NCBI GenBank assembly: GCA_050699055.1
Contig: JBOHCT010000104.1
Coordinates: 1-14,528, forward strand
Source: JBOHCT01 sp050699055
Lineage (GTDB): Bacteria; Actinomycetota; Actinomycetes; Streptosporangiales; JBOHCT01
Length of the DNA stretch: 14,528 nt
Direction: 5' to 3'
The translations under genes were made by a program, and so were the position numbers. The notes beneath the pieces were generated by a model, which was given only the letters and a program-made list of their open reading frames with translations, made no database searches and was not told the origin of the DNA. How positions within the stretch are numbered: position 1 is the first letter of the stretch; the number at the start of each line of letters is the position of its first letter. Positions 6,514 to 13,377 of the stretch are shown here, piece by piece.

Positions 6514-8190
6514 ATGATCGCGCGCTTGGCGAGACGGGCGTGTCGTGATCGCCGAGCGGGTGTTTCTGGTCGTGCTGGAACGGCGCTCCGGCAGGACAGA
6601 GCATTTTCAGACCAGTACACAGGGCACCACAGAGCCAGGACGGGAGGAGCGGTCACGCGGCCGAAGGTTGGCGTACCGGCGTTCGCGCGGCGTCATGGAG
6701 TCTTCCTCGTCCTCTTGGCGCTGGGCGTCGCGCTGCGTGTCGTCGTCCAGCTCGCCTACCGCCCCGCGATCCTCTACATCGACTCCTTCGGCTACCTGAC
6801 GAACGCCAAGGACCTCGACCCCACGATGTGGCGGCCGGTCGGGTACGACGCGCTGATGGTGCGCTGGCTGCTCGCGTACGACGACCTGTCGCTCATCACC
6901 GCTGTTCAGCATCTGCTGGGCCTGGGCATGGCGGTCGCGATCTACGCGCTGCTCGTGCACCGCGGGGTGCGGCACTGGGTGTCCGCGCTCGCCGCCGCGC
7001 CGATCCTGCTCGACGGCTACCAGCTGCAGATCGAGCAGAACGTGATGTCGGACACACTGTTCCAGGCGCTCCTGCTCGGCGGGGCGGTCCTGCTCGCGTG
7101 GCGCCGTACCCCGCTCTACACCGGTGTCGCCCTTGCCGGCCTCCTCTGGGGACTGTCGGTCACGGTACGGCTGATCGGCGAGCCGCTCGTGCTCGCCGGC
7201 GTGCTCTACCTGGTGCTCGTCTTCCGCGGCGTCCCCCGCAAGGCACTCGCGAGCGGGCTGCTCGCCGCCTGCTTCGCCGTGCCCTTGGTCGTGTACGCCC
7301 ACTGGTTCCACGCGTGGACGGGTGAGTACGGGCTCAACACCAAGAGCGCCATCGTCCGGTACTCACGGGTGGCGCCGTTCGCCGACTGCGCCCGGCTGCC
7401 GGCGCGGCCCTCGTACCTGCGTGCCCTGTGCCCGGACGCGCCGCCCGGCCAGCGTCCGGGGGTCGACTACTACGCGCACTCCCCGGCCTCCCCGGTCATG
7501 CACGTACGACTCCCGCCAGGCACGGAGCGGGAGGAGGCGCTGCGCACGTTCACGAGGGACGTTACCCGGGCCCAGCCCGTCGACTACGCCGCGGCGGTCG
7601 GGCGCGACTTCGTGAAGGGGTTCGCGCCCGTACGGACCACCTCGCAGGGGGACGTGTCCCTGGAGCGGTGGCGGTTCACCCTGACCTACCCCCACTACCC
7701 CTGGGGCGACCCGGCGTGGGTGGCCCGCCATTTCGGTGGCGGGGAGAAGCCGCACGTCGTCCGGCCGCTGGCGACGTTCCTGCGCGCGTATCAGACGTAC
7801 GTCTACACGTGGGGCACGCTGCTCGCCGCCACCCTGCTCGCCGGGCTGCTCGGGGCGGCCGGCCTGGTCCGCGCCCGCCGCTCGGGACTGCGAGCGGTGT
7901 CCCTGCTGTTCTCGCTCGCCGGCGGCGGCATGCTCCTGGCGTCCGCGACGTTCGAGTTCTCGTGGCGCTACGAGCTTCCCGCGTTGGTGCTGCTGCCCGT
8001 TGCCGGGGTGCTCGGCATCACGGCGATCGTGAGCCGTCGGCCGGGCCGCTGCGACCACGGCCGGAACCACGATCCCGACCAAGACCCGGACCACTGTGCC
8101 TGCGAGCCCGCGGACGGTCGGGCCCGCCCGTCGGGCACCGTCGCGGGTAGCCTGCGTAAACAGTCGACGCGTTCGGGAGAACGGACGTGA
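6514..8190 (+). CDS. GT-C-like polytopic membrane protein (GT-C-B), first gene of the dprE operon
   Basis: Up to 558 residues; paralogue of the 1708-3177 protein across its whole length. It shares RVVVQLAY.PAILYIDSFGYL with the loop acid Asp90, LQIEQNVMSDTLF, VGRDFVKGFAP, FLRAYQ and FEFSWRYELP, as well as the extracytoplasmic cysteine pair (292 and 306). The loop aspartate and multiple helices fit a GT-C transferase using a polyprenyl-phosphate sugar. Being first in an operon that makes polyprenyl-phospho-arabinose, it is the best candidate D-arabinofuranosyltransferase here (inference). The start is unclear. ATG 6514 has no ribosome-binding site and adds about 46 basic residues absent from the paralogue. 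GGGAGGAG at 6642-6649 is excellent, but the codons after it are GTC (6652) and ACG (6655). The C-terminal tail at 513-530 is rich in Cys, His and Asp, unlike the paralogue. The stop overlaps the next start as GTGA. Confidence 0.85.
   Translation: MIARLARRACRDRRAGVSGRAGTALRQDRAFSDQYTGHHRARTGGAVTRPKVGVPAFARRHGVFLVLLALGVALRVVVQLAYRPAILYIDSFGYLTNAKDLDPTMWRPVGYDALMVRWLLAYDDLSLITAVQHLLGLGMAVAIYALLVHRGVRHWVSALAAAPILLDGYQLQIEQNVMSDTLFQALLLGGAVLLAWRRTPLYTGVALAGLLWGLSVTVRLIGEPLVLAGVLYLVLVFRGVPRKALASGLLAACFAVPLVVYAHWFHAWTGEYGLNTKSAIVRYSRVAPFADCARLPARPSYLRALCPDAPPGQRPGVDYYAHSPASPVMHVRLPPGTEREEALRTFTRDVTRAQPVDYAAAVGRDFVKGFAPVRTTSQGDVSLERWRFTLTYPHYPWGDPAWVARHFGGGEKPHVVRPLATFLRAYQTYVYTWGTLLAATLLAGLLGAAGLVRARRSGLRAVSLLFSLAGGGMLLASATFEFSWRYELPALVLLPVAGVLGITAIVSRRPGRCDHGRNHDPDQDPDHCACEPADGRARPSGTVAGSLRKQSTRSGERT
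6642..6649 (+). promoter_or_regulatory. strong Shine-Dalgarno without a canonical start codon
   Basis: GGGAGGAG is the best ribosome-binding match in the window. In the GT-C-B frame it is followed by GTC at 6652 (2 nt after the GGAGGAG run) and ACG at 6655 (7 nt after GGAGG). By alignment with the paralogue, translation should begin at this GTC-ACG position. Confidence 0.5.
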
Positions 8191-8984
8191 CAGCAATACC
8201 TGAGGGGCGACCGGGGCGGCCTGACGGGCCGGGGAGCCCCCCGCGGCGGCGTGTCGTGGCCGCCTTCGACGTCGACGGCACGCTCACGCGGCGGGACACG
8301 CTGCTGCCGTTCCTCAGCTACGTGTGCGGTCGAAGAGCACTCGCCGCCTGTCTGCTTGGCCGCTCGGCGCGGCTCGGTGTCTCGATGGCCCTCGATCGCG
8401 ATCGCGCCCGCGGGCGGGTCAAGGAGTCAGTGCTGCGCGACCTTCTCGCCGGCCGGCGGGACGACGACGTGCGGGAGGCGGGTGAGCGGTTCGCCGGGCG
8501 GCTCGTCGATGGTCCATGGCTCAGGCCCGATACGTCCGAACGCTGGCGGTGGCACCGGGAGCTGGGTCACGAGGTGGTCATCGTCTCCGCGTCGCTCGAG
8601 GCGTATCTCATCCCTTTCGCCGCGCTGATCGGAGGCGCGGAGGTGCTCGCGACACGGCTGTCCGTGGGTGACGACGGTAGGCTCACCGGTGGACTCGAAG
8701 GGATCAACTGCCGAGGCCCGGAGAAGCTCGCCCGCCTGTGCGCGTGGAGTCGCGGAGACGTATTCGCAGGAGTGCCGGGAGAGGGGCCCAAGGAGGAGCC
8801 AGAAGAGAAGGCGGGGCCTGGCTCGCCGGCCCGATTTCACCGGCCGCTTGGTGATGGGATCGAGCTTTGGGCGTACGGTGACTCTTCGGGTGACCGTGAG
8901 CTGCTGGCGGCAGCCCAGATGGCCCACCGCATCCGCCGCCGAAGGCGGCTGCCCTCCCGTCCCGCTCGAGAGAGAAGCCCGTGA
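8187..8984 (+). CDS. HAD-IB family phosphatase, candidate polyprenyl-phosphoryl-5-phosphoribose phosphatase
   Basis: 265-residue SerB-like HAD hydrolase. Motif I FDVDGTLT has the nucleophile Asp28 and acid/base Asp30. Motif II is VSAS (133-136), motif III contributes Lys180 in GPEK, and motif IV is YGDSSGDREL with Asp232 and Asp236. A cap region rich in helices lies between motifs I and II. An acidic, proline- and glycine-rich insertion at about 195-223 separates motifs III and IV. The gene overlaps its neighbours by GTGA at both ends (8187 and 8981), with GGGAGA before its GTG. In mycobacteria the 5-phosphate of decaprenyl-phosphoryl-phosphoribose is thought to be removed by the PAP2-type Rv3807c. 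Here the HAD protein occupies that slot, and fused HAD-UbiA proteins exist in other bacteria, so I infer the same step. Motif I is not preceded by a signal peptide; the enzyme should be cytoplasmic. Confidence 0.85.
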   Translation: MTAIPEGRPGRPDGPGSPPRRRVVAAFDVDGTLTRRDTLLPFLSYVCGRRALAACLLGRSARLGVSMALDRDRARGRVKESVLRDLLAGRRDDDVREAGERFAGRLVDGPWLRPDTSERWRWHRELGHEVVIVSASLEAYLIPFAALIGGAEVLATRLSVGDDGRLTGGLEGINCRGPEKLARLCAWSRGDVFAGVPGEGPKEEPEEKAGPGSPARFHRPLGDGIELWAYGDSSGDRELLAAAQMAHRIRRRRRLPSRPARERSP

Positions 8985-9898
8985 CGTCCGTCGAGACGAA
9001 GGAGACGGCTCCGCGGCGCCCGGGGGCCACGTGGCTGACCCTCTCGCTGGGCGTCCTGCGGGCCTGCCGGCCGAAGCAATGGATCAAGAACGTCCTTGTC
9101 ATCGCCGCGCCGGGCACGGCGGGGGTGCTCCTCTCCCCCCACGTCGTCCTCGATGTGGGACTCGCGTTCGTCGCGTTCTGCCTCGCCGCGAGCGGCACGT
9201 ACCTCATCAACGACGCCGTTGACGTCGAGGCCGACCGCCGGCACCCGGAGAAGCGGCACCGCCCGATCGCGGCGGGTATCGTGCCGGTGCCGTTGGCCAT
9301 CGGCGTCGGCGTGGGGTGCGTGATCGCCTCGCTCGGGGTGTCGGCGCTGACCTTCAGCTGGCGGCTGCCAGCCACCATGGTCGGGTACCTGGTGCTCACG
9401 ACCGCCTACACCGTCTGGCTCAAGCACATCGTGGTGGTGGATCTCGTCGGCGTGGCGGCGGGTTTCGTGCTGCGGGCGCTCGCCGGTGCCGCGGCGGCCG
9501 GCGTCATGGTCTCCGACTGGTTCCTCATCGTCGCGTCGCTCGGCTCGCTTTTCATGGTCGCCGGCAAGCGTGAGGCCGAGCTGCGTGGCCAGCCCGATGG
9601 TGCCACGCGCGCCACCCTGGAGGCGTACTCGCACAGCTACCTGTCGTATGTCCGTGCGATGTCGTCGGGCGCCACGATCGTGACGTACTGCCTGTGGGCG
9701 CTGAGTCACCAGGGTGAGGGCGGCTGGTGCTTCTTCCTCAGCATCGTGCCGTTCGCGCTCGCCATCCTGCGGTACGCCATGCTGATCGACTCCGGGTCCG
9801 GCGAGTCGCCTGAGGCGATCGTGCTGCGTGACCGACATCTTCAGGTGTACGGTGTGCTGCTCATCATACTCGTCGCGATCGGGATCTATGCGATCTGA
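8981..9898 (+). CDS. ubiA: UbiA-family prenyltransferase, polyprenyl-phosphate phosphoribosyltransferase (DPPR synthase type)
   Basis: 305-residue membrane prenyltransferase with about eight or nine hydrophobic helices. The N-terminal RPKQWIKN (30-37) and the aspartate motif NDAVDVEAD (77-85), followed by RRHPEKRHRPIAAG, match the mycobacterial DPPR synthase Rv3806c closely and differ from menaquinone or heme O enzymes. The second polar loop reads GKREAELRG...YSHSYLSYVRAMSS. Rv3806c transfers 5-phosphoribose from PRPP to decaprenyl phosphate in the inner membrane, the committed step to DPA. The GTG at 8981 overlaps the HAD stop by 4 nt, and the 3' end overlaps dprE1 by 11 nt, so synthesis of the pathway enzymes is coupled. 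Polyprenyl length in this organism is unknown. Confidence 0.9.
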   Translation: MTSVETKETAPRRPGATWLTLSLGVLRACRPKQWIKNVLVIAAPGTAGVLLSPHVVLDVGLAFVAFCLAASGTYLINDAVDVEADRRHPEKRHRPIAAGIVPVPLAIGVGVGCVIASLGVSALTFSWRLPATMVGYLVLTTAYTVWLKHIVVVDLVGVAAGFVLRALAGAAAAGVMVSDWFLIVASLGSLFMVAGKREAELRGQPDGATRATLEAYSHSYLSYVRAMSSGATIVTYCLWALSHQGEGGWCFFLSIVPFALAILRYAMLIDSGSGESPEAIVLRDRHLQVYGVLLIILVAIGIYAI

Positions 9899-11300
9899 AC
9901 CGCCGTCCGGCCGCCACTGCGAGCGAACCGCGCTGACCGGATGGGGGCGCACCGCGCCGACCGTCGCGTCCGTCGCGCGCCCGCGTTCCACGCAGGAGGT
10001 CGCGAAGCTCATGGCGGCCGCGCCGGGGCGGGGAGCGATCGCGCGCGGGCTCGGCCGGTCGTACGGCGACGCCGCCCAGTCCGCTGGCGGGCTCGTGCTC
10101 GACTGCACCGCCCTCGCCCCGAACCGCGCCATCGACCCCGAGTCCGGTGTCGTCACGACTTCCGCCGGGGTGAGCCTCGACGCGCTGCTGCGTGAGCTGG
10201 TCCCGCTCGGGTGGTTCGTGCCGGTCACGCCCGGGACGCGCTACGTCACGGTCGGCGGGGCGCTCGCCGCCGACATCCACGGTAAGAACCACCACGTCGA
10301 CGGCTCGTTCGGTGCCGCGGTCCTCTCGTTCACCCTGGTCACGCCGGGTGGCGAGGTGCGGCGTGTCACGCCCGACGACGACCGGGAGCTGTTCTGGGCC
10401 ACCGTCGGCGGGATGGGCCTGACCGGCGTCGTCACCGAGGTGACGTTCCGGTGTGTGCCCGTCGAGACCTCGCGGATGCGGGTCGACATCGAACGGGCAC
10501 GGGACCTCGACCACGCTCTCGAGATCATGGCATCGAGCGACGACCGGTACCACTACACGGTCGCCTGGATCGACCTGCTCGCCAGCGGCGGGTCCATGGG
10601 CCGCAGCGTGCTGACCCGCGGCGACCACGCCCGGGCCGACGAGCTGCCGCCGCGTGCCCGCCGCGACCCGTTCCGCTACGACCCGCGGCCACGCCTCTCG
10701 GCCCCGCCATGGGCGCCTCCGCGCCTGCTCAACAGGCTCACGGTCGGTGCCTTCAACGAGCTGTGGTTCCGCAAGGCACCCGAGGCGCGGCGCGGCGAGA
10801 TCCAGGAGATCGCGGCGTTCTTCCACCCGCTCGACGGCATCCGCCGGTGGAACGCGCTGTACGGGCCGCGCGGCTTCGTGCAGTACCAGTGCGTGGTCCC
10901 GTTCGGCGAGGAGCAGGCGCTGCGCCGGATCGTGGAGCGGGTGTCGGGCAGCGGCATCGCGTCGTTCCTCGCGGTGCTCAAGCGCTTCGGCCCGGGCAAT
11001 CAGGGGATGCTTTCGTTCCCCATGTCGGGCTGGACCCTCGCCCTCGACATCCCGGTCGGCGGCGCCGCACTGCCGGGGCTGCTCACCGCGCTCGACGGAG
11101 AGGTCCTGGCGGCGGGCGGGCGGGTCTACCTCGCCAAGGACGCCGTGCTCCCAGCCGAGCTGCTGCCCCGCATGTACCCCGAGCTCGACAGGTGGCGGGG
11201 GGTGCGCCGGCGGGTCGATCCCGACGGCGTGCTGCGCTCCGACCTCTGCCGTCGGCTCGACCTCTTATCGGACGCCAACAACCTCCGAGGTGACCAGTGA
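9888..11300 (+). CDS. dprE1: decaprenylphosphoryl-beta-D-ribose 2'-oxidase homologue (FAD-dependent)
   Basis: 470-residue FAD-linked oxidase of the vanillyl-alcohol oxidase fold, close in length to M. tuberculosis DprE1 (461). It shows GWGRTAPT near the N-terminus, ARGLGRSYGDAAQ, PGTRYVTVGGALAADIHGKNHH (histidines near 131-136), FWATVGGMGLTG, FFHPLDGI..WN..YGPRGF.QYQ (Gln334), the active-site Lys365 in VLKRFGP, and VYLAKD (Tyr414, Lys417). DprE1 oxidises decaprenyl-phosphoryl-ribose at C2 to the keto intermediate. At the position of M. tuberculosis Cys387, in GWNICVD, this protein has Ala385 within GWTLALD, and Thr383 replaces Asn385. The ATG at 9888 is chosen; it overlaps ubiA by 11 nt. An upstream ATG at 9828 would overlap ubiA far more and add unrelated cysteine-rich residues. 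One TTA codon occurs at 11265. Confidence 0.93.
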   Translation: MRSEPPSGRHCERTALTGWGRTAPTVASVARPRSTQEVAKLMAAAPGRGAIARGLGRSYGDAAQSAGGLVLDCTALAPNRAIDPESGVVTTSAGVSLDALLRELVPLGWFVPVTPGTRYVTVGGALAADIHGKNHHVDGSFGAAVLSFTLVTPGGEVRRVTPDDDRELFWATVGGMGLTGVVTEVTFRCVPVETSRMRVDIERARDLDHALEIMASSDDRYHYTVAWIDLLASGGSMGRSVLTRGDHARADELPPRARRDPFRYDPRPRLSAPPWAPPRLLNRLTVGAFNELWFRKAPEARRGEIQEIAAFFHPLDGIRRWNALYGPRGFVQYQCVVPFGEEQALRRIVERVSGSGIASFLAVLKRFGPGNQGMLSFPMSGWTLALDIPVGGAALPGLLTALDGEVLAAGGRVYLAKDAVLPAELLPRMYPELDRWRGVRRRVDPDGVLRSDLCRRLDLLSDANNLRGDQ

Positions 11301-12073
11301 AGAACGCGCTCGGCAGAGTCGACTCCGTGCTGCTGCTCGGCGGCCGCAGCGAGATCGGGCTCGCCATCGTCCGCCGGCTCGTCCGGCACAGTGCCCCCGG
11401 GGGGGCCCGCCGCGTCGTCCTCGCGGCGCGCGAGGGCGCGTCGAACGAGGAGGCCGTCGCCGCGGTCAAGGCCGCTGGGGCCGATGTGGTCGAGGCCCTC
11501 TCGTTCGACGGCGTACGGCCCGAGACCCACGAGGACTTCGTCCGCGCCGCCTTCGAACGGTTGGGCGGCGACGCCGACGTCGTGATCTCCGCCTTCGGGG
11601 TGCTCGGCGAGCAGGACGCGTACGAGCGCGATCCCGTTGCCGCCGCCGACAGCGTGACGGCTAACTTCACCGGGCACCTCTCTGCCGGCCTGCACGTGGG
11701 GCGGCGGCTGCGCGAACAGGGCCACGGCACGTTCGTCGTCCTGTCGTCCGTCGCCGGCGTACGGGTCAGGAAGGCCAACTACGTGTACGGCTCGGCCAAG
11801 GCCGGGCTCGACGGGTTCGCCCAGGGACTGGGCGACGCCCTGCACGGCAGCGGCGCGAAGGTCATGGTCGTACGCCCCGGCTTCGTACGCACCAAGATGA
11901 CGGAGGGCATGCCACCCGGGCCGTTCTCCGTCACCGCCGACGAGGTCGCGGGCGCGGTGGAGACCGGCCTGCGGCTCGGCCGCGAGACCGTGTGGGTGCC
12001 GGCGAAGCTGCAGGCGGTGTTCACGGCGATGCGGCTGCTGCCCCGCCCGGTGTGGCGCCGCATGCCGATGTAG
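11297..12073 (+). CDS. dprE2: decaprenylphosphoryl-2-keto-D-erythro-pentose reductase homologue (SDR)
   Basis: 258-residue classical short-chain dehydrogenase, matching the roughly 254 residues of mycobacterial DprE2. The cofactor loop is LLLGGRSEIGLAIVRRL (12-28), a GGxSEIG form like the mycobacterial enzyme. Catalytic residues are Ser150 in VVLSSVAG, Tyr164 and Lys168 in YVYGSAKAG, and RPGFVRTKMT follows. DprE2 reduces the 2-keto intermediate with NADH to give polyprenyl-phospho-D-arabinose, completing the epimerisation begun by DprE1, with which it works as a pair. The GTG at 11297 overlaps the dprE1 stop by 4 nt (GTGA). A basic C-terminus (RLLPRPVWRRMP) is present. It is the last gene of the operon and meets the serA gene tail to tail with 15 nt between. 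Confidence 0.92.
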   Translation: MKNALGRVDSVLLLGGRSEIGLAIVRRLVRHSAPGGARRVVLAAREGASNEEAVAAVKAAGADVVEALSFDGVRPETHEDFVRAAFERLGGDADVVISAFGVLGEQDAYERDPVAAADSVTANFTGHLSAGLHVGRRLREQGHGTFVVLSSVAGVRVRKANYVYGSAKAGLDGFAQGLGDALHGSGAKVMVVRPGFVRTKMTEGMPPGPFSVTADEVAGAVETGLRLGRETVWVPAKLQAVFTAMRLLPRPVWRRMPM

Positions 12074-12091
12074 CCGCGCGCCCTCGCGCTA
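12071..12091. terminator. hairpin spanning the two convergent stop codons
   Basis: TAGC-(C)-GCG at 12071-12078 pairs with CGCGCTA at 12085-12091, giving seven base pairs with one bulged C and a 6-nt loop. The left arm contains the dprE2 TAG and the right arm the complementary TAG of the serA gene. No T-run follows on either strand, so intrinsic termination is uncertain, but it is the only structure available to separate these convergent transcripts. Confidence 0.35.
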
Positions 12092-13339
12092 CGACAGCAC
12101 GCGGAGGAGGACCGTCTCGGGCAGGTCGCGGAGCTGGTCGAGCATCTCCTCGGTGTAGTCGCTGCCGACGTCGACGATCACGTATCCGATCTCCCCGCGG
12201 GTGCCGAGATGCTGCCCCTCGATGTTGACGTCGTGCTTCGCGAGCAGGCCGTCGATCTCCGCGAGCACGCCAGGCGTGTTGCGGTGCATGTGGACGAGCC
12301 GGTGAGTGCCCGTACGCTGCGGCAGCGAGAGTTCGGGCAGGTTGACGCTGAGCGAGGTGCTGCCGGCGGCGGCGTAGTCGATCAGTTTGTGCGCGACGAA
12401 CTGCCCGATGTCCTCCTGGGCCTCCTCGGTGCTGCCGCCGATGTGGGGCGTGAGGATGACGTTGGGCATCCCACGCAGCTCGGAGTCGAACGTCTCGCCC
12501 CGGCGCTTGGGCTCGTCGGGGAAGACGTCGATCGCCGCCCCGGCGAGATGACCGCTTTCCAGGTGACCGCGGAGCGCGGCCTGGTCGACGACGAACCCGC
12601 GGCTCAGGTTCAGGAAGATGGCGTCGTCCCGCATCCGTACGAACTGCCGCTCGCCGAACAGCTGGCGGTTGCCCGGTCGCCCGTCCACGTGGATGGAGAC
12701 GATATCCGAGACCTGGAGCAGCTCGCCGAGGCTGCCGCAGCGCCGCGCGTTGCCGAGGGCGAGCTTGTCGACCACGTCGTAGAAGCACACGCTCATGCCG
12801 AGGTCTTCGGCGAGCACGGACAGCTGGGCGCCGATGTTGCCGTACCCGATGATGCCGAGCGTCCGCCCGCGTACCTCATGGCTGCCTGCGGCGGACTTCT
12901 CCCACCGCCCGGCGTGCATGGCGTCGTTCTTCTCCGTGAGACGCCGGGTCAGGGCCACGATCTCCGCGATGGCGAGCTCCACCACGCTGCGGGTGTTGCT
13001 GAACGGCGCGTTGAAGACGGCGACCCCTCGGCGGGAGGCGCCCGCCAGGTCGATCTGGTTCGTCCCGATGCAGAAGGCGCCGACGGCGAGCAGGCGGTCC
13101 GCGCCTGCCAGCACACGCTCCGTGACGTGGGTGCCCGACCGGACCCCGAGCAGGTCCACCGACCTGACACGATCGGCCAACTCGTCCTCGCTCAGGCTGT
13201 GGTCGACGGTTTCGACCGTGAGGCCCGCTTCGGACAGCGCCTCCGTGGCGACCGAGTGAATGTTGTCAAGCAGCAGGACACGAGTGCCTGTGCGGGTGTT
13301 CTTCTGTGCGTCGTTCTGGTCGGTGCGGGACGTGGCCAC
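12089..13339 (-). CDS. serA: D-3-phosphoglycerate dehydrogenase with C-terminal ACT domain
   Basis: 416-residue D-2-hydroxyacid dehydrogenase, close to E. coli SerA (410). The Rossmann motif IIGYGNIG lies at about 163-171 with the NAD-selecting Asp188 (CFYDV). The catalytic triad is Arg247 (NLSRGF), Glu276 (FPDEP) and His299 (TPHIGGST). An ACT domain covers about 348-413 (HRNTPGVLAEIDGLLAKHDVNI), implying feedback control by L-serine. It oxidises 3-phosphoglycerate to phosphohydroxypyruvate, the first step of serine synthesis. The short form without an intervening ASB domain differs from the long mycobacterial SerA1, so a second serA may exist elsewhere. The GTG at 13339 is chosen because AGGAGAGGAG (13343-13352) precedes it; an ATG at 13375 would add 12 residues and lies upstream of that site. 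No obvious link to the arabinose genes. Confidence 0.9.
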   Translation of the reverse strand: MATSRTDQNDAQKNTRTGTRVLLLDNIHSVATEALSEAGLTVETVDHSLSEDELADRVRSVDLLGVRSGTHVTERVLAGADRLLAVGAFCIGTNQIDLAGASRRGVAVFNAPFSNTRSVVELAIAEIVALTRRLTEKNDAMHAGRWEKSAAGSHEVRGRTLGIIGYGNIGAQLSVLAEDLGMSVCFYDVVDKLALGNARRCGSLGELLQVSDIVSIHVDGRPGNRQLFGERQFVRMRDDAIFLNLSRGFVVDQAALRGHLESGHLAGAAIDVFPDEPKRRGETFDSELRGMPNVILTPHIGGSTEEAQEDIGQFVAHKLIDYAAAGSTSLSVNLPELSLPQRTGTHRLVHMHRNTPGVLAEIDGLLAKHDVNIEGQHLGTRGEIGYVIVDVGSDYTEEMLDQLRDLPETVLLRVLS

Positions 13340-13342
13340 GCA

Positions 13343-13352
13343 CTCCTCTCCT
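13343..13352 (-). promoter_or_regulatory. strong ribosome-binding site of serA
   Basis: AGGAGAGGAG on the minus strand, with the upstream AGGAG 8 nt from the GTG at 13339. This decides the serA start against the ATG at 13375. Confidence 0.65.
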
Positions 13353-13377
13353 AGTGCTTCGTTCCGGACCAGCAACG

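Noticed and set aside
9828..9887. Upstream start of dprE1 at ATG 9828
   Set aside because: It would add 20 Cys/Ser-rich residues read from inside ubiA; ATG 9888 matches the family N-terminus and gives a normal 11-nt overlap.
8837..10228. Minus-strand open frame of 463 codons opposite HAD, ubiA and dprE1
   Set aside because: Shadow of three genes with strong family motifs on the plus strand; its translation is rich in Arg, His and Asp with no recognisable domain.
12209..13354. Plus-strand open frame of 381 codons opposite serA
   Set aside because: serA on the minus strand has the complete catalytic triad and ACT domain; the opposite frame shows no family features.
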